Positions 46,514-58,418 are shown, counted from the stretch's first letter. The stretch: DNA of 64,000 nt from Aegilops tauschii subsp. strangulata (GCF_002575655.3 NC_053037.3:249149135-249213134), one strand, 5' to 3'. Translations and numbers: made by a program. The notes: generated by a model from the sequence alone, not told the origin.

Positions 46514-49500
46514 ATGGCAGGATCACAAGCCGATGAGACTGATTGGGAGAACATGACGAACAAGGGGTTGCATGATAAATTTCAGCAAATGATGAGTGGC
46601 CAGGTGGGAGATGTGCTAAACAGATTTGAAGAGGCTATGGAGAAGATAGATTCCGTGGAGAAGTCGTTTGAGACAAAGCTGGATAACAGGTTTAATGAAT
46701 TGCTCAAGCGTCTTCCCCAACCACCACCGGTTGCACCTCTACAACAACAACAACCACATCTCCAACACCGCCTTCCAAATCAAGTGGGACGAGCACAGCG
46801 CGTTCCAATTGAGACTGGTCAAAATTCGGGTGCCGCTGCACCTATTGTTGATGCTTCTTTGGCTCCTGCTACTGCGGCGGCTGAGGAGGATGACGATTAT
46901 GCGGGCGATTATGAGGATGAGGTTGATCAAAATCAGAACTACGTGCAGCCACCAGCACCACCTCCAGCAGGTCGACCTCAGGTATATATTCGCAACGGTA
47001 GGCCTGCACCACCACCTCAGGTACGAGATCATGACCATGTTCCTAAACTGAAATTGAATATTCCACCGTTTGAGGGTAGATACATTCCTGATGTATATCT
47101 TACTTGGGAGTTAGAAACTGGACAACGTTTTACATGTTTACAATATCCCGAGGAGAGACGGGTTGCTGCTGCTGTTTGTGCTTTCACTAGTTTTGCATGT
47201 GTATGGTGGTCTGAACATTGTAGATTATATCCTATTCCAGCTACTTGGGCTGCTTTGAAAACTGCTATGCGTACTCGTTGGGTTCCACCATATTATCAAC
47301 GTGAATTGCTTCAAAAACTGCAGCGTTTACGACAAGGGAAAAATTCTGTAGAAGAATATTATCAGGAATTACAAACTGGCATGATTAGATGTGGTATTGT
47401 TGAGGAGAATGAAGCTATGCTTGCACGTTTTATGGGTGGTTTAAATAGAGAGATTCACACCATTCTAGAGTATAAGGAGTATACTAATATCACTCGTTTA
47501 TTCCATCTTGCTTGTAAAGCTGAACGTGAAGTGCAGGATCGACAAGCATTGGCGCGAACTAACTTTTCTGCAGGTCGACCTTCATCATGGACACCGCGTG
47601 CATCTTCTACTTCCACTGCACCAGCACCTCCATCAGGTTCCACCTCCAGCCGTGGTACAAGAAAGCAGGCACAACCACCACTATCTGCCAAGAGCGCACC
47701 TGCCGGGCCTGCACAGAGCTCTTCTTCTTCCATGGCATCAACATGGCACACAAGTGATATTATTTGTCGTCGTTGTAAGGGAAGAGGACATTATGCGCGA
47801 GAATGCAAATCTCAGCGTGTAATGATTGCTACTGAGGATGGTGGGTATGAGTCCGCTAGTAACTATGATGAGGAGACTTTGGCTCTTATTACACGGGAAG
47901 AACATGGTGGAGATGATTCTGAAAATGAGACGCAATACATGGCTCCTGAAGACGCTGATAGGTATGAATGTTTAGTTGCTCAACGTGTTTTGAGTGTGCA
48001 GGTCACACAAGCAGAGCAAAATCAGAGGCATAATTTGTTCCATACAAAGGGAGTTGTGAAGGAACGTTCTGTTCGCGTCATCGTAGATGGAGGGAGCTGT
48101 AACAACTTGGCTAGCATGGAGATGGTGGAGAAACTATCTCTCACCACAAGACCACATCCACATCCTTACTACATCCAATGGTTCAACAACAGCGGCAAGG
48201 TTAAGGTAACACGTACTGTTCGTGTGCATTTTAGTATCTCTACATATGCTGATTATGTTGATTGTGATGTGGTACCCATGCAAGCATGTTCCTTATTACT
48301 TGGTAGACCATGGCAATTTGATAAAAATTCTGTACACCATGGTAGAAACAATCAGTATACTCTTGTTCATAAGGAGAAAAATATTACTCTGCTTCCTATG
48401 ACTCCTGATTCCATTTTGAAAGATGACATTAATAGAGCTAATAAAGCAAAACAGGAGAAAAATAAGAGTGAAAATCAGATTGTGGCAAAAGAATTTGAGC
48501 AACAAATGAAACCTAATAATAAACCATCTAGTGTTGTTTCTGAAATTAAATTGAAAAGTGCATGTTTACTTGCCACAAAATGTGATATTGATGAGCTAGA
48601 TTTCAACAAATCTGTTTGCTATGCTTTTGTGTGCAAAGAGGCATTATTTTCATTCGAGGACGTGCCTTCCTCTTTGCCCCCTGCTGTCACTAACATTTTG
48701 CAGGAGTTCGCTGACGTCTTTCCACAAGACGTGCCACCGGGATTACCACCTATTCGAGGGACTGAGCATCAAATTGACTTAATTCCCGGTGCATCGCTAC
48801 CCAACCGTGCACCATACCGTACCAATCCAGAGGAGACGAAGGAGATTATGCGTCAAGTACAGGAGCTGCTCGACAAAGGTTATATACGTGAATCTCTTAG
48901 TCCTTGTGCTGTTCCTATTATACTTGTGCCTAAAAAGGATGGTACATCGCGTATGTGTGTTGATTGTAGAGGCATTAATAACATTACTATTCGTTATCGT
49001 CATCCTATTCCTAGGCTAGATGATATGCTTGATGAATTGAGTGGCTCTACAATATTTTCCAAAGTTGATTTGCGTAGTGGATACCATCAAATTCGTATGA
49101 AACTGGGAGATGAATGGAAAACAACATTTAAAACTAAGTTTGGTTTATATGAGTGGTTAGTCATGCCTTTTGGGTTAACTAATGCACCTAGTACTTTCAT
49201 GAGACTAATGAACGAAGTTTTACGTGCTTTTATTGGACGATTTGTGGTAGTCTATTTTGATGATATACTGATTTATAGCAAATCTTTGGAAGAACATTTG
49301 GAACATTTACGTGCTGTTTTTATTGCTCTACGTGATGCACGTTTGTTTGGTAACCTTGGGAAGTGCAACTTTTGCACCGACCGAGTATCTTTTCTTGGCT
49401 ATGTTGTTACTCCACAGGGAATTGAAGTTGATAAAGCCAAGATTGAAGCTATTGAGAGTTGGCCGCAGCCCAAAACGGTCACACAAGTGAGGAGTTTCCT

Positions 49501-51628
49501 TGGCCTCGCTGGTTTCTATAGGCGTTTTGTGAGAGATTTCAGCACCATTGCTGCACCTCTCAACGAGCTTACAAAGAAGGATGTGCCTTTTGTTTGGGGT
49601 ACCGCACAGGAAGAAGCCTTCACGGTATTGAAAGATAAGTTGACACATGCTCCTTTACTCCAACTTCCTGATTTTAATAAGACTTTTGAGCTTGAATGTG
49701 ATGATAGTGGAATTGGATTAGTAGGTGTGTTATTACAAGATGGTAAACCTGTTGCATACTTTTCTGAAAAATTGTGTGGGCCTAGTCTGAATTATTGTAC
49801 TTATGATAAAGAACTATATGCTCTTGTTCGGACTTTAGAAACATGGCAACATTATTTATGGCCCAAAGTATTTGTTATACATTCTGATCATGAATCTTTG
49901 AAACATATTAAAAGTCAAGCTAAACTGAATCGTAGACATGCTAAATGGGTTGAATTCATTGAAACTTTCCCTTATGTCATTAAACACAAGAAGGGTAAAG
50001 AAAATGTTATTGTTGATGCATTGTCTCGTCGCTATACTATGCTGTCACAACTTGACTTCAAAATATTTGGTTTGGAGACCATCAAAGATCAATATGTGCA
50101 TGATGCTGATTTTAAAGATGTTTTGCAGAATTGTAAACAAGGAAGAACCTGGAACAAGTTTGTCGTTAATGATGGATTTGTGTTCCGTGCTAACAAGCTA
50201 TGCATTCCAGCTAGCTCTCTTCGTCTTTTGTTGTTGCAGGAGGCGCATGGAGGAGGATTAATGGGACACTTTGGCGTGAAGAAGACGGAGGACGTACTTG
50301 CTACACATTTCTTTTGGCCAAAGATGAGACGGGATGTTGAGCGTTTTGTTGCTCGCTGCACTACATGTCAAAAAGCTAAGCCACGACTCAATCCTCATGG
50401 TTTACATATGCCTTTGCCTGTACCTTGTGTTCCTTGGGAGGATATATCTATGGACTTTGTTTTAGGTTTACCTCGAACAAAGAAGGGGAGGGATAGCATA
50501 TTTGTTGTCGTGGATAGATTCTCAAAAATGGCACACTTTATACCATGTCATAAAAGCGATGATGCTGTTAATGTTGCTGATTTGTTCTTCCGTGAAATTA
50601 TTCGTTTGCATGGTGTGCCAAATACTATTGTTTCAGATCGTGATACTAAATTTCTTAGCCACTTTTGGAGATGTTTATGGGCTAAGTTGGGGACTAAACT
50701 GCTTTTTAGTACTACTTGTCACCCCCAAACTGATGGACAAACTGAAGTAGTCAATAGAACATTGTCTACTATGCTTAGGGTTGTTTTGAAGAATAATAAG
50801 AAAATGTGGGAAGAATGCTTGCCTCATATTGAGTTTGCTTATAATCGTTCATTGCATTCTACTACTAAGATGTGCCCTTTTGAAATTGTGTATGGTTTCC
50901 TACCTCGTGCACCTATTGATTTGTTGCCTCTTCCATCTTCGGAGAAGGTTAATTTTGATGCTAAACAACGTGCTGAATTGATCTTGAAAATGCATGAGTT
51001 AACTAAGGAAAACATTGAGCGTATGAATGCTAAATATAAACTTGCTGGAGATAAGGGTAGAAAACATGTTGTGTTTGCACCTGGAGATCTTGTTTGGTTA
51101 CATTTGCGTAAGGATAGATTTCCTGATTTGCGAAAATCAAAGCTAATGCCACGTGCTGATGGTCCTTTTAAGGTGTTAGAGAAAATAAATGATAATGCAT
51201 ATAAACTTGAGCTGCCTGCAGATTTTGGGGTTAGTCCCACTTTTAACATTGCAGATTTGAAGCCTTATTTGGGTGAGGGAGATGAGCTTCTGTCGAGGAC
51301 GACTTCATTTCAAGAAGGGGAGGATGATGAGGACATCAATACCATTGTTACACCCACAGCCCCTGCTGCTATACATACTGGACCAATTACTAGAGCTCGC
51401 GCACGCCAATTAAATTATCAGGTACTTTCGTTTCTTGGTAATGATTCTAATGTTCATGAGAATATGATGCTGCCTAAATTGGATACATTTGTTTTGCTTA
51501 CAAATGAAGGGCCTAGCTTTGAGAAGGATGAACATTGGAGCAAGAACAAGCATGGAGATGATGGCATGCGCATGGGGAACAAGAACGGAGTTACAAGTGA
51601 TGATTTCAGGACGTTGAAGCCACCATAA
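46514..51628 (+). CDS. CRM-type Gag-Pol polyprotein, intact frame (1704 aa)
   Basis: The start is ATG 46514 in a strong context (aaccATGGc); an ATG seven codons upstream is in frame but weaker. Approximate domains: coiled N-terminus 1-60, Pro/Gln and acidic linkers, gag 185-310, CCHC knuckle near 420 ([14 protein letters not shown]), protease near 525 ([11 protein letters not shown]), RT with YFDD at 914-917, RNase H about 1056-1172, integrase zinc domain about 1245-1290 and D-D-E core about 1307-1410 ([23 protein letters not shown]), then the C-terminal tail. The last ~101 residues are encoded by the 3' LTR, as in CRM elements. Catalytic residues look intact, but several residues conserved in the sister copies are changed, for example [10 protein letters not shown] for [10 protein letters not shown] in RNase H, so activity is uncertain. 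Confidence 0.95.
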   Translation: MAGSQADETDWENMTNKGLHDKFQQMMSGQVGDVLNRFEEAMEKIDSVEKSFETKLDNRFNELLKRLPQPPPVAPLQQQQPHLQHRLPNQVGRAQRVPIETGQNSGAAAPIVDASLAPATAAAEEDDDYAGDYEDEVDQNQNYVQPPAPPPAGRPQVYIRNGRPAPPPQVRDHDHVPKLKLNIPPFEGRYIPDVYLTWELETGQRFTCLQYPEERRVAAAVCAFTSFACVWWSEHCRLYPIPATWAALKTAMRTRWVPPYYQRELLQKLQRLRQGKNSVEEYYQELQTGMIRCGIVEENEAMLARFMGGLNREIHTILEYKEYTNITRLFHLACKAEREVQDRQALARTNFSAGRPSSWTPRASSTSTAPAPPSGSTSSRGTRKQAQPPLSAKSAPAGPAQSSSSSMASTWHTSDIICRRCKGRGHYARECKSQRVMIATEDGGYESASNYDEETLALITREEHGGDDSENETQYMAPEDADRYECLVAQRVLSVQVTQAEQNQRHNLFHTKGVVKERSVRVIVDGGSCNNLASMEMVEKLSLTTRPHPHPYYIQWFNNSGKVKVTRTVRVHFSISTYADYVDCDVVPMQACSLLLGRPWQFDKNSVHHGRNNQYTLVHKEKNITLLPMTPDSILKDDINRANKAKQEKNKSENQIVAKEFEQQMKPNNKPSSVVSEIKLKSACLLATKCDIDELDFNKSVCYAFVCKEALFSFEDVPSSLPPAVTNILQEFADVFPQDVPPGLPPIRGTEHQIDLIPGASLPNRAPYRTNPEETKEIMRQVQELLDKGYIRESLSPCAVPIILVPKKDGTSRMCVDCRGINNITIRYRHPIPRLDDMLDELSGSTIFSKVDLRSGYHQIRMKLGDEWKTTFKTKFGLYEWLVMPFGLTNAPSTFMRLMNEVLRAFIGRFVVVYFDDILIYSKSLEEHLEHLRAVFIALRDARLFGNLGKCNFCTDRVSFLGYVVTPQGIEVDKAKIEAIESWPQPKTVTQVRSFLGLAGFYRRFVRDFSTIAAPLNELTKKDVPFVWGTAQEEAFTVLKDKLTHAPLLQLPDFNKTFELECDDSGIGLVGVLLQDGKPVAYFSEKLCGPSLNYCTYDKELYALVRTLETWQHYLWPKVFVIHSDHESLKHIKSQAKLNRRHAKWVEFIETFPYVIKHKKGKENVIVDALSRRYTMLSQLDFKIFGLETIKDQYVHDADFKDVLQNCKQGRTWNKFVVNDGFVFRANKLCIPASSLRLLLLQEAHGGGLMGHFGVKKTEDVLATHFFWPKMRRDVERFVARCTTCQKAKPRLNPHGLHMPLPVPCVPWEDISMDFVLGLPRTKKGRDSIFVVVDRFSKMAHFIPCHKSDDAVNVADLFFREIIRLHGVPNTIVSDRDTKFLSHFWRCLWAKLGTKLLFSTTCHPQTDGQTEVVNRTLSTMLRVVLKNNKKMWEECLPHIEFAYNRSLHSTTKMCPFEIVYGFLPRAPIDLLPLPSSEKVNFDAKQRAELILKMHELTKENIERMNAKYKLAGDKGRKHVVFAPGDLVWLHLRKDRFPDLRKSKLMPRADGPFKVLEKINDNAYKLELPADFGVSPTFNIADLKPYLGEGDELLSRTTSFQEGEDDEDINTIVTPTAPAAIHTGPITRARARQLNYQVLSFLGNDSNVHENMMLPKLDTFVLLTNEGPSFEKDEHWSKNKHGDDGMRMGNKNGVTSDDFRTLKPP
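51312..51324 (+). other. CRM copy 4 polypurine tract
   Basis: AAGAAGGGGAGGA directly before the 3' LTR. It also encodes part of the polyprotein (QEGEDDED region). Confidence 0.85.
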
Positions 51629-52241
51629 TGCGTGTATGAAGCCTTGGACGAAATATACAAGATGCTACTTCATAACTTTCGTCCAGAGGCTATTCTAGGT
51701 GCTGCGTCACCTTATTATTGGGCCAGGCCCATGTAATTTCGAAATACTTGAGTATAAGCTGTTTTTAGAGTCCGTATGTGTGGGGAAACAAGAGATAGGG
51801 TTGGTTTCGGACCCCTTCCCCAAGGGCCACGAAATTCCCCCCTCTTCCTCCATATATACAGCCCTTAGGGCGTCGTTTAGACTTTGGGTTTTGTTTAGAT
51901 TAAAAGTTCGCCATAGCTGCAACTTCGCGTACTTCGTTTGTGTTCAACGACCAGACAAAGGCATCACAGATTCCCACCTTGATCAATAAAGCTTTCATCT
52001 TATATTCGCAATATCCAGATCGCAATCTCAGTTTCTTGCTTGTTCTTCGTTTGCTCACAGGAAACAGACCCTCGTGGTCAGGTTGATCGTGCTCCGGCGT
52101 GGTCAATAACCTCTCGGAGTTGGTTTAGCGATTGCTAAGGCGCGACATCATCGCACGTTCGTAGTCGGATCGTCAAAGTCGACTTCCACCAAAGCGATAT
52201 CCATCATCTCATCGAAAGACGGGACACCTTTGCCTCTATCA
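51325..52241 (+). repeat. CRM copy 4, 3' LTR
   Basis: 917 bp. The first 304 bp encode the polyprotein tail ending LKPP-stop at 51628. TATATA is at 51853-51858 and AATAAA at 51985-51990. Confidence 0.95.
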
Positions 52242-52825
52242 CTCTTATTTGGACTTTAGAGACATGTCAACATTATTTATGGTGCAAAGAATATTTTATA
52301 CATTCTGATCATGAATCTTTGAAACATATTAAAAGTCAACCTAAACTGAGTCGTAGACATGCTAAATTGGTTGAATTCATTGAGACTTTCCCTTATGTCA
52401 TTAAACACAAGAAGGGTAAAGAAAATGTTATTGCTGATGCATTGTCTCGTCGCTATACTATGCTCTCACAACTTGACTTCAAAATATTTGGTTTGGAGAC
52501 CATCAAAGATCAATATGTGCATGATGCTGATTTTAAAGATGTAATGCAGAATTGTAAAGAAGGAAGAACATGGAACAAGTTCGTCGTGAATGATGGATTT
52601 GTGTTCCGTGCTGACAAGCTATGCATTCCATCTAGCTTTGTTCGTCTTTTGTTGTTACAGGAGGCGCATGGAGGATGATTAATGGGACACTTTGGCATGA
52701 AGAAGACGGAGGACGTACTTGCTACACATTTCTTTTGGCCAAAGATGAGACGGGATGTTGAGTGTTTTGTTGCTCGCTGCACTACATGTCAAAAAGCTAA
52801 GTCACGACTCAATCCTCATGGTTTA
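52242..52825 (+). pseudogene. CRM copy 3, part 2 (RNase H and integrase zinc domain)
   Basis: This resumes exactly where copy 3 stopped at 44482, after the CTCTT duplication. RNase H end ([27 protein letters not shown]) and the integrase HHCC region ([24 protein letters not shown]) are readable. A TGA near 52676 replaces GGA. It is cut at 52825 by a Helitron terminus within the sequence that reads ggtttatatatgcc in copy 1. Confidence 0.9.
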
Positions 52826-52855
52826 CTAGTAGAACGCCCGTGCGTTGCTACGGGC
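52826..52855 (-). mobile_element. 3' terminus of a minus-strand Helitron
   Basis: On the minus strand the sequence ends in a GCCCGT...ACGGGC hairpin (52836-52855), about six bases, then CTAG followed by host T. This is the canonical Helitron 3' end (hairpin plus CTRR, insertion between A and T). The matching 5' TC end is not securely found and no CRM sequence reappears downstream, so the full extent is unknown. Confidence 0.75.
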
Positions 52856-53690
52856 TATAATGCATATACTTTAGGAAGCATCTCTGGTCTGAACTCATAT
52901 ATGCCCACTGTCGTCTTGTTAATGTCTTCTCCAATAGTCCCTACAACATAGATAGTTGCCGCCTGTCGGAATCAATGTACATCATCTTCCTCAACTACGT
53001 GTCAACCTTGCTTATGACGATCCTAGAAAAGATGGAATTGATGAACGAAAGCATCATGCGATTGAAGCTTGATAATCACAAAATGCATGGCTACTTTGTA
53101 CAATAGGTTAGGTAACTACAGATTAAAACGTATCCAGCTTGACCTATACTTTTCACTAATTATCACCTTACCGTCCTCCGTAACCTATATTGACATGGTA
53201 TGATTGGACAATAACATACTTATTTTCTAAATTACGTAATTGAAAAGAAATCATGAACTATAGGCAAAAGAATGCAGACCAACTATTACAGATTAGGCAC
53301 ATCATGTGATCTTCATTGACATGCATGCTAGTACTAATCAAAAATTGTGTGTGCCTTAGGACCTACTATAGGAACGGTCATGTGCACGCTGGCTCGTGGC
53401 CGATATCTTACATAGAATTCTTCTATTTAGTTTTCATTTTGCGTTTCCATTTTCTTTCTTTTCCATGTACAATTGGTGTGCTCTCACCCTTCCTCTATCA
53501 ATGAGAATGCAACTCTCCTATCTACTTTCTATGATGCATTTGTATGAACGCAACTCTCACATGGTAATATACCTATTGCACAAAACAAAATATGCAAAAA
53601 TGGTAAAAAAGTAATAATGATACATGTCTTGTCCAGACAAGAATGAATGCACTTTATCGTGAATGTTTTTATTTTATTGCTGCCATGTCA
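52856..53690. other. Non-coding sequence, probably Helitron interior
   Basis: No convincing ORF, RNA gene or repeat seen. AT-rich, with short spurious frames only. Confidence 0.5.
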
Positions 53691-54190
53691 TGCCCACGTT
53701 TTTTTCTCAATTCCGTTTTTTTTCTGGTAGGGATCAGGAAAACCGGTTTCCGGAAATTCTCGGAATTTTCAAACGAATTTTGAATTCGAAAATTTTGCGT
53801 ATCAATATAATATGTTTAAGCCTCTTTTTAACATAATGATTTGAGAGTGGCGTTTTGGCTCCTAGGTGTAGATACTCTTATTATGAAATATGTATAAAAA
53901 AGCAAATTTCAAAATGTTAAAAAATTTCAAGAAAAAAATCCCGTGTGTTTTGGCTCCTAGGTGTAGATACTCTTATTATGATAATTTTCGATGCTTGATT
54001 ACAAATATTCACGAGGAATTTTTTATCTTTTTTATACATGCCACAAAAAATGTCCTTTTTCACCGAAATTTGGTACACACACATATAATGTCCGGATTTA
54101 CATGCGGGATTTTTTCCCAAATTTTTTCAACTTTTTAAAATGTGTATTTAGACAATGGGTGCATATACACCTATGCGTTCGGAAGCTCGT
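53691..54190. repeat. Unclassified repeat with a 35-bp direct duplication
   Basis: A perfect 35-bp unit beginning GTTTTGGCTCCTAGGTGTAG occurs at 53852-53886 and 53947-53981. It is followed by AAATTTCAAGAAAA-type tracts and ends near gggtgcatatacaccta. The composition is familiar from wheat intergenic DNA but I cannot name the family. Confidence 0.55.
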
Positions 54191-54886
54191 GGGTTCGGCA
54201 CACCGCTCCCGCGTGGGACTACATTAGATTCGATCCTGGGACCACCTGGAAGCTACTCAAGTGCATTACCACCACACTAAGTGTTATCTTGTGTTCACAA
54301 GGGCATACGAACTGTATTTGACATATGTTAGCGGTATAAATTCAAATTTTTAGGTGATATTTGAATTTTTCGCTGTGTAACAGAAGGGTTGGTTTTCGAC
54401 CGGTTATCGAAAATCTCGGCCAAGAAAAAAAACTTGGTCATGCCACCATTATCTGGACAACTTCTTGCAAGAACATGATGGTTGATAAAAAATGACGCCG
54501 CGCAGCCTGAAAACGCAAAGCATGTATATTGGCATTGTGTACCATTTGATGACTTCATATTATAGTTGGGTGAAATTTTATCCGCAGATTTAAAAGATTA
54601 GAGCAGAGAAAAGCAAGCATTTCGTGTCCCATTAACTCCTTGCAACTTGGCTCCTCTGAAATCACACATATTCCTTGCAAAGATTTCTTTTTTTATCTTT
54701 TCACTGATCAATAACTGGCCCAATAATATATTGGAATAGGAAAACTACTCCAACATCTATGTTAGGACTTTGTATGTGGACCGCACCTGTCACGGTAATT
54801 GAAGCTCTTTGAAAAGATTAAAATGTTATTTCTGAGACAACCAGCCATTACAGGGTTATCAAAACTTCAAGGTGGGTTTCAATATA
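54191..54886. other. Non-coding sequence, nothing recognised
   Basis: No ORF of note. A sequence reading TCTCTGCTCTAATC on the minus strand ends at 54611 and is a weak candidate for the 5' end of the minus-strand Helitron, but the flanking base does not fit. Confidence 0.4.
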
Positions 54887-55000
54887 CTCCCTCCTCCGTT
54901 TTTAAATATAAGTGAATCTACACTCTAAAATAAGTCTATATATATGTATGTAATCCGTATTGAAATATCTAAAAAGACTTATATTTAGAAACGGAGTGAG
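54887..55000. mobile_element. Stowaway MITE (Tc1/Mariner type)
   Basis: About 114 bp, starting CTCCCTCCTCCGTTTTTAAA and ending TTAGAAACGGAGTGAG. The terminal inverted repeats are the wheat Stowaway ends, and TA lies on both sides (54885-54886 and 55001-55002). Confidence 0.93.
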
Positions 55001-55057
55001 TATTATCAAAGGCCACAAGAGCATCTAGATATTAAGCTGAATTGATGTTAGCCCATA

Positions 55058-56751
55058 TCTATAATACCTAAATAGTTCATCCCCACTATCTATTTCTCTT
55101 GACATGCAGCCTATCCACCTCATCATGCAAGCCCCACACATGCCATCTCCCCCACTCCCTAATTTTCCTACCTTTGCATGCCGCCACATCGTCACTTTTT
55201 TGGGCCAGCAACCCGCCCATGGACCAGCTAACCCACGTTCCATTGATATGTGCATGGCATCGTATGTACTAACTGATTGTTATCTCCGCCAGCACATATG
55301 ACCCATGTTCTCCTAAGCAAAAGTGCAGCCACAAATGCATTTGAAACTGACTGGGGGAGAAACCAACCAATTGTCATTGGTTGGTACATCCCTTGATTTT
55401 CTTTTCTTAACGGCTTCCACCATGCAAACACAAAATCCCTTGAGTTTCTTTCCTTAATGGCTTCCACGATGCAAACACGAAATCCCTTGAGTTTCTTTTC
55501 TTAATGGCTTCCACCATGCAAATCCACTTCTGTGTCTCTTTGCCAACTTCAAATACCCGTTCCTACCTCAGGCGGAGTCAGTGTGTTTGCTCTTCAGGGC
55601 TCCCCGACCTCTCCCTCCTTTCTCTGCTACAGCCTCCTGCAAGGCTAGGCCAATGCTACAAACTCCACGTCCAAAACAAATGAGGGTGTACAGATGCTTT
55701 GTATTGCTACACATCTTCTCAGCTCAAGCAGGTTACTATCGTCCCAATCAAGTAGCTCCCTCCCAGCCCCCCTAGATGAAGATTTTTCCACGATGAGGCA
55801 TGACATGTTACCATAGTTTTTCTTCTATGGAATTCATCTCTTCATATTCTTCCTGGCAGGTCTCAACCGTGTTGATCGGTGCCACTGTGGGGTGTACGTC
55901 TGCTGATGCTTTAGTTCCAAACCTACTGCTCCATGTCTATGCATGACAGTGATCCGCGATATTGCTCCTGATTTCTTCACCTCACACTGAACTTTTACAC
56001 ATTTGGTTTCTAGTTATAATTTTCACCAGAGCACTGAAACAAATAGCCCAGCTCATGTTTCAACATCTGTGCGATTGAGAGGCGTGACCAGGCTCTTCTG
56101 TAACACGATCGCCTCCTTCACCATGCCGCTACATGTGACATGCAGTTCGGTACACTTTCTCCCGCGGAAGCCACCTTCCCGTGCTGGTGCGTTGGGACAC
56201 ATCGTCGATAATGCAGAAGATGACCGAGTACACACGCACATGACATTTTCTAACATTTGTTATAAAAAATTGTGTACACATGTTTTGATTTATTGCTTTG
56301 TTTTCTTTTGTATTACGGAGAATGGCAAAATGTTGCAATAAAACGTCCTATAACTGGAAAACATGATTGCTTTACTTGCTAAATTCTTACATTTCAAAGA
56401 ATCTCTACCGTACGTTAATGGGTCTTTTTATTCTCCATTTGTGAATACAATTTGCAAATGATTTCCAAGCTTCCATGAAACTATGGCACTTTTTGCCCAA
56501 ATGTCACTATTATATTCACAAAAGTACATTTAGGGGGTCAAAATACTACATGCTTGTAGCAATCCAGTGCCATGGTCAATATATATAATTGTAATGCAGT
56601 TGATTTGTAACATATTACTATCTGATAAGAAAAGAAGGTCATCAAATTTTTATCCCCGTGTTTTTGTATTGTGAAGGCTACAAATATTACCACACTTTTG
56701 CATCTCTTATATGCTACTAAGTCCTGCAACAACATGCGGGGTGTCATCTAG
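55058..56751 (+). mobile_element. Non-autonomous Helitron H1 (complete)
   Basis: 1694 bp. It starts TCTATAATACCTAAATAG after host A and ends with the hairpin CCTGC...GCGGG (56723-56740), then GTGTCATCTAG before host T. The 5' TC, 3' hairpin and CTAG, and A/T insertion site together define a Helitron. No Rep/helicase is encoded, and I recognise no captured gene exons. It contains a 47-bp tandem repeat. Confidence 0.8.
55391..55525. repeat. 47-bp minisatellite, three copies
   Basis: Units start CCTTGA at 55391, 55438 and 55485; each holds TTCTTTTCTTAAtGGCTTCC and an ATGCAAA core. The third copy is truncated. The copies differ at a few positions. It lies inside Helitron H1. Confidence 0.9.
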
Positions 56752-57223
56752 TATTGTCATAAAGTTGTGTTCGAGCCTTCAAGGTAGGCCGATGTTATTT
56801 TTTCATCAAAGCTGGAACTGAAAGCTAAACTAGATTTCCCCAGGAAGCTTGTATTACACCAAATCATCTTGCCGATTGGAAAATCCGAATCAAAAAATAT
56901 AATTCACGGGTTAGGTTGCTCCTTTAGGAAAAGTAATGAATTAAAATGAAAACGGATGTTTGTCTGAATGAACGACTTATATAATCATTCATCAATGAAA
57001 CACGATCTGAATCTGGCAGGTATGTCCATAAGGTACAGAGCAATGTATACATGAATGAAATATCAAGGAAAGATGAACAACTGAATATAAAGTTTGTGTT
57101 GGTATTACGTTGTTCCAGTCTCGTAAGCTACTGTTGTTATCCTACAAGATGTACTACACCAATGTGCCATGATGCTTGCCTATCCTGATCATTGATGATG
57201 CATTAGCTCTACCGCTCTAGGAG

Positions 57224-57255
<32 letters not shown>

Positions 57256-57928
57256 ATGGTTGTTCATGCAACAAGAAGAGATGCAATCAGTTGTTCGCAA
57301 GCAAGAAATGTCTAATTCGTATTATAAAAACCATTCAAGAAAGGACTTCCTCGAGGACACAAGTCAGTGGGAGATTTGCACAAACTAATTTGTCATCCTC
57401 TACAAAATTTATCATCATTCAGAAAAGAGCCTTCAGCTTCAGCTATTTGCCTCCTGAACAAGTAGACATGTTCTTCAGAAAATCACAACAAGATCTTCAT
57501 AAAATCCATCTGTAGGAGAGCATAAGATTCGCATCCAGGAGAGTGAAGGAATGAACAAACAAGAAAAACACATGGACATGTTCAACTACTCTGTACAGGG
57601 CGATATAACATACTTTGAGAATGTTTCAACAACGCCATAATCAGACTCGTTTCCTTTGAACCAGACGACCAATGTGCTACGGTGAAATTTTAGTACGAGA
57701 CAGCGGTAAGAACAATGGACACCCAAAGATACATGACACATCACTTGTGGCTGTTTTCCGTGCGTACCTTGCTGCGTGCTCCACTGCCGCTTGCTGCCAC
57801 TCCTGCCCTTGTCTCCTTGTGTCTTGTGCGTAGCACATCTGCGCCCTCAGTTTGTAGTGTGCACAGGCTGACCCGTCGTTGTGATGCCGGTCGAAGAGGA
57901 TAACGGTGAGAGGCTCTTCATGCCATAG
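56752..57928. other. Non-coding flank before X2, with a TA microsatellite
   Basis: No recognised gene. A TA-dinucleotide tract lies at 57224-57257. A minus-strand frame at 57677-57964 is open for 95 codons but crosses into the X2 LTR and resembles nothing I know. Confidence 0.5.
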
Positions 57929-58180
57929 TGATGCGGAGCATCCTACGATCATCCCCATGTACACTACGACGAGACCTCAACCATACACCATTAGACACAG
58001 GGTGAACTCGCTCCTTTCCGAATCGTCCCTTTCCGCATATAAGACATGGATGCTACTTCAAGCCCGGACCTTGTGCATACTCAGGTACACCCGAGGAGAC
58101 CATGGAGAGCCCAAGGACCAAGGCCAAGTGTGCGCGGGAGCAAAGGAAGGAGAAGGAAGAAGTGCAAGCTACTACAGCAG

Positions 58181-58418
58181 CCGGACATCCGGCCCCTGAA
58201 GATGTCAACAACAACAGCAGCCTAGCAACCGAAGTGCTACAGGGCCCGGACATCCGGCCCCATGCCCCGGACATCCGGCCTCTTCGCCCGGACATCCGGC
58301 CCCGCCTATCCAGAGAGCACAAAATGCATCCACGCTAGCCCGGACATCCGGCCACCCCTGCCCGGACATCCGGCCCGTCCTGAAGCCCCGGACATCCGGC
58401 CGACGCCCGGACATCCGG
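58181..58418. repeat. Palindrome array in X2 LTR (eight perfect CCGGACATCCGG units)
   Basis: Identical 12-mers start at 58181, 58246, 58267, 58288, 58339, 58362, 58388 and 58407, mostly about 20 bp apart, just upstream of the TATA box. All eight are perfect despite two CpG sites each. Confidence 0.92.

Larger units (their letters stand above)
44483..52241 (+). mobile_element. CRM-like Gypsy retrotransposon, copy 4 (full length, open polyprotein)
   Basis: 7759 bp with two 917-bp LTRs, primer site, polypurine tract, one open polyprotein and a perfect CTCTT duplication (44478-44482 and 52242-52246). By eye the LTRs differ at about 14 positions (about 1.5 percent), implying a recent insertion. 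The size, TGATG...ATCA ends, and coding overlap with the 3' LTR fit Cereba/CRW. It is nested in CRM copy 3. Confidence 0.93.

Noticed and set aside
46739..47038. Antisense 99-aa ORF in CRM gag
   Set aside because: Mirrors the Pro/Gln/Asp-rich gag linker; present wherever that linker is, without independent conservation.
54598..54611. TCTCTGCTCTAATC on the minus strand as the 5' end of the minus-strand Helitron
   Set aside because: The motif is plausible, but the flanking base is not the A expected at a Helitron insertion, and CRM copy 3 does not resume after it.
56003..56341. 112-aa ORF in Helitron H1 as a captured gene
   Set aside because: No recognisable domain and no exon structure; kept only as non-coding Helitron interior.
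57677..57964. 95-aa minus-strand ORF before X2
   Set aside because: It crosses the X2 LTR boundary, so the frame cannot be an ancestral gene.
58181..58418. CRISPR-like array of regularly spaced palindromes
   Set aside because: Units are only 12 bp, spacers are irregular and similar, and the array lies in a plant LTR next to a TATA box.
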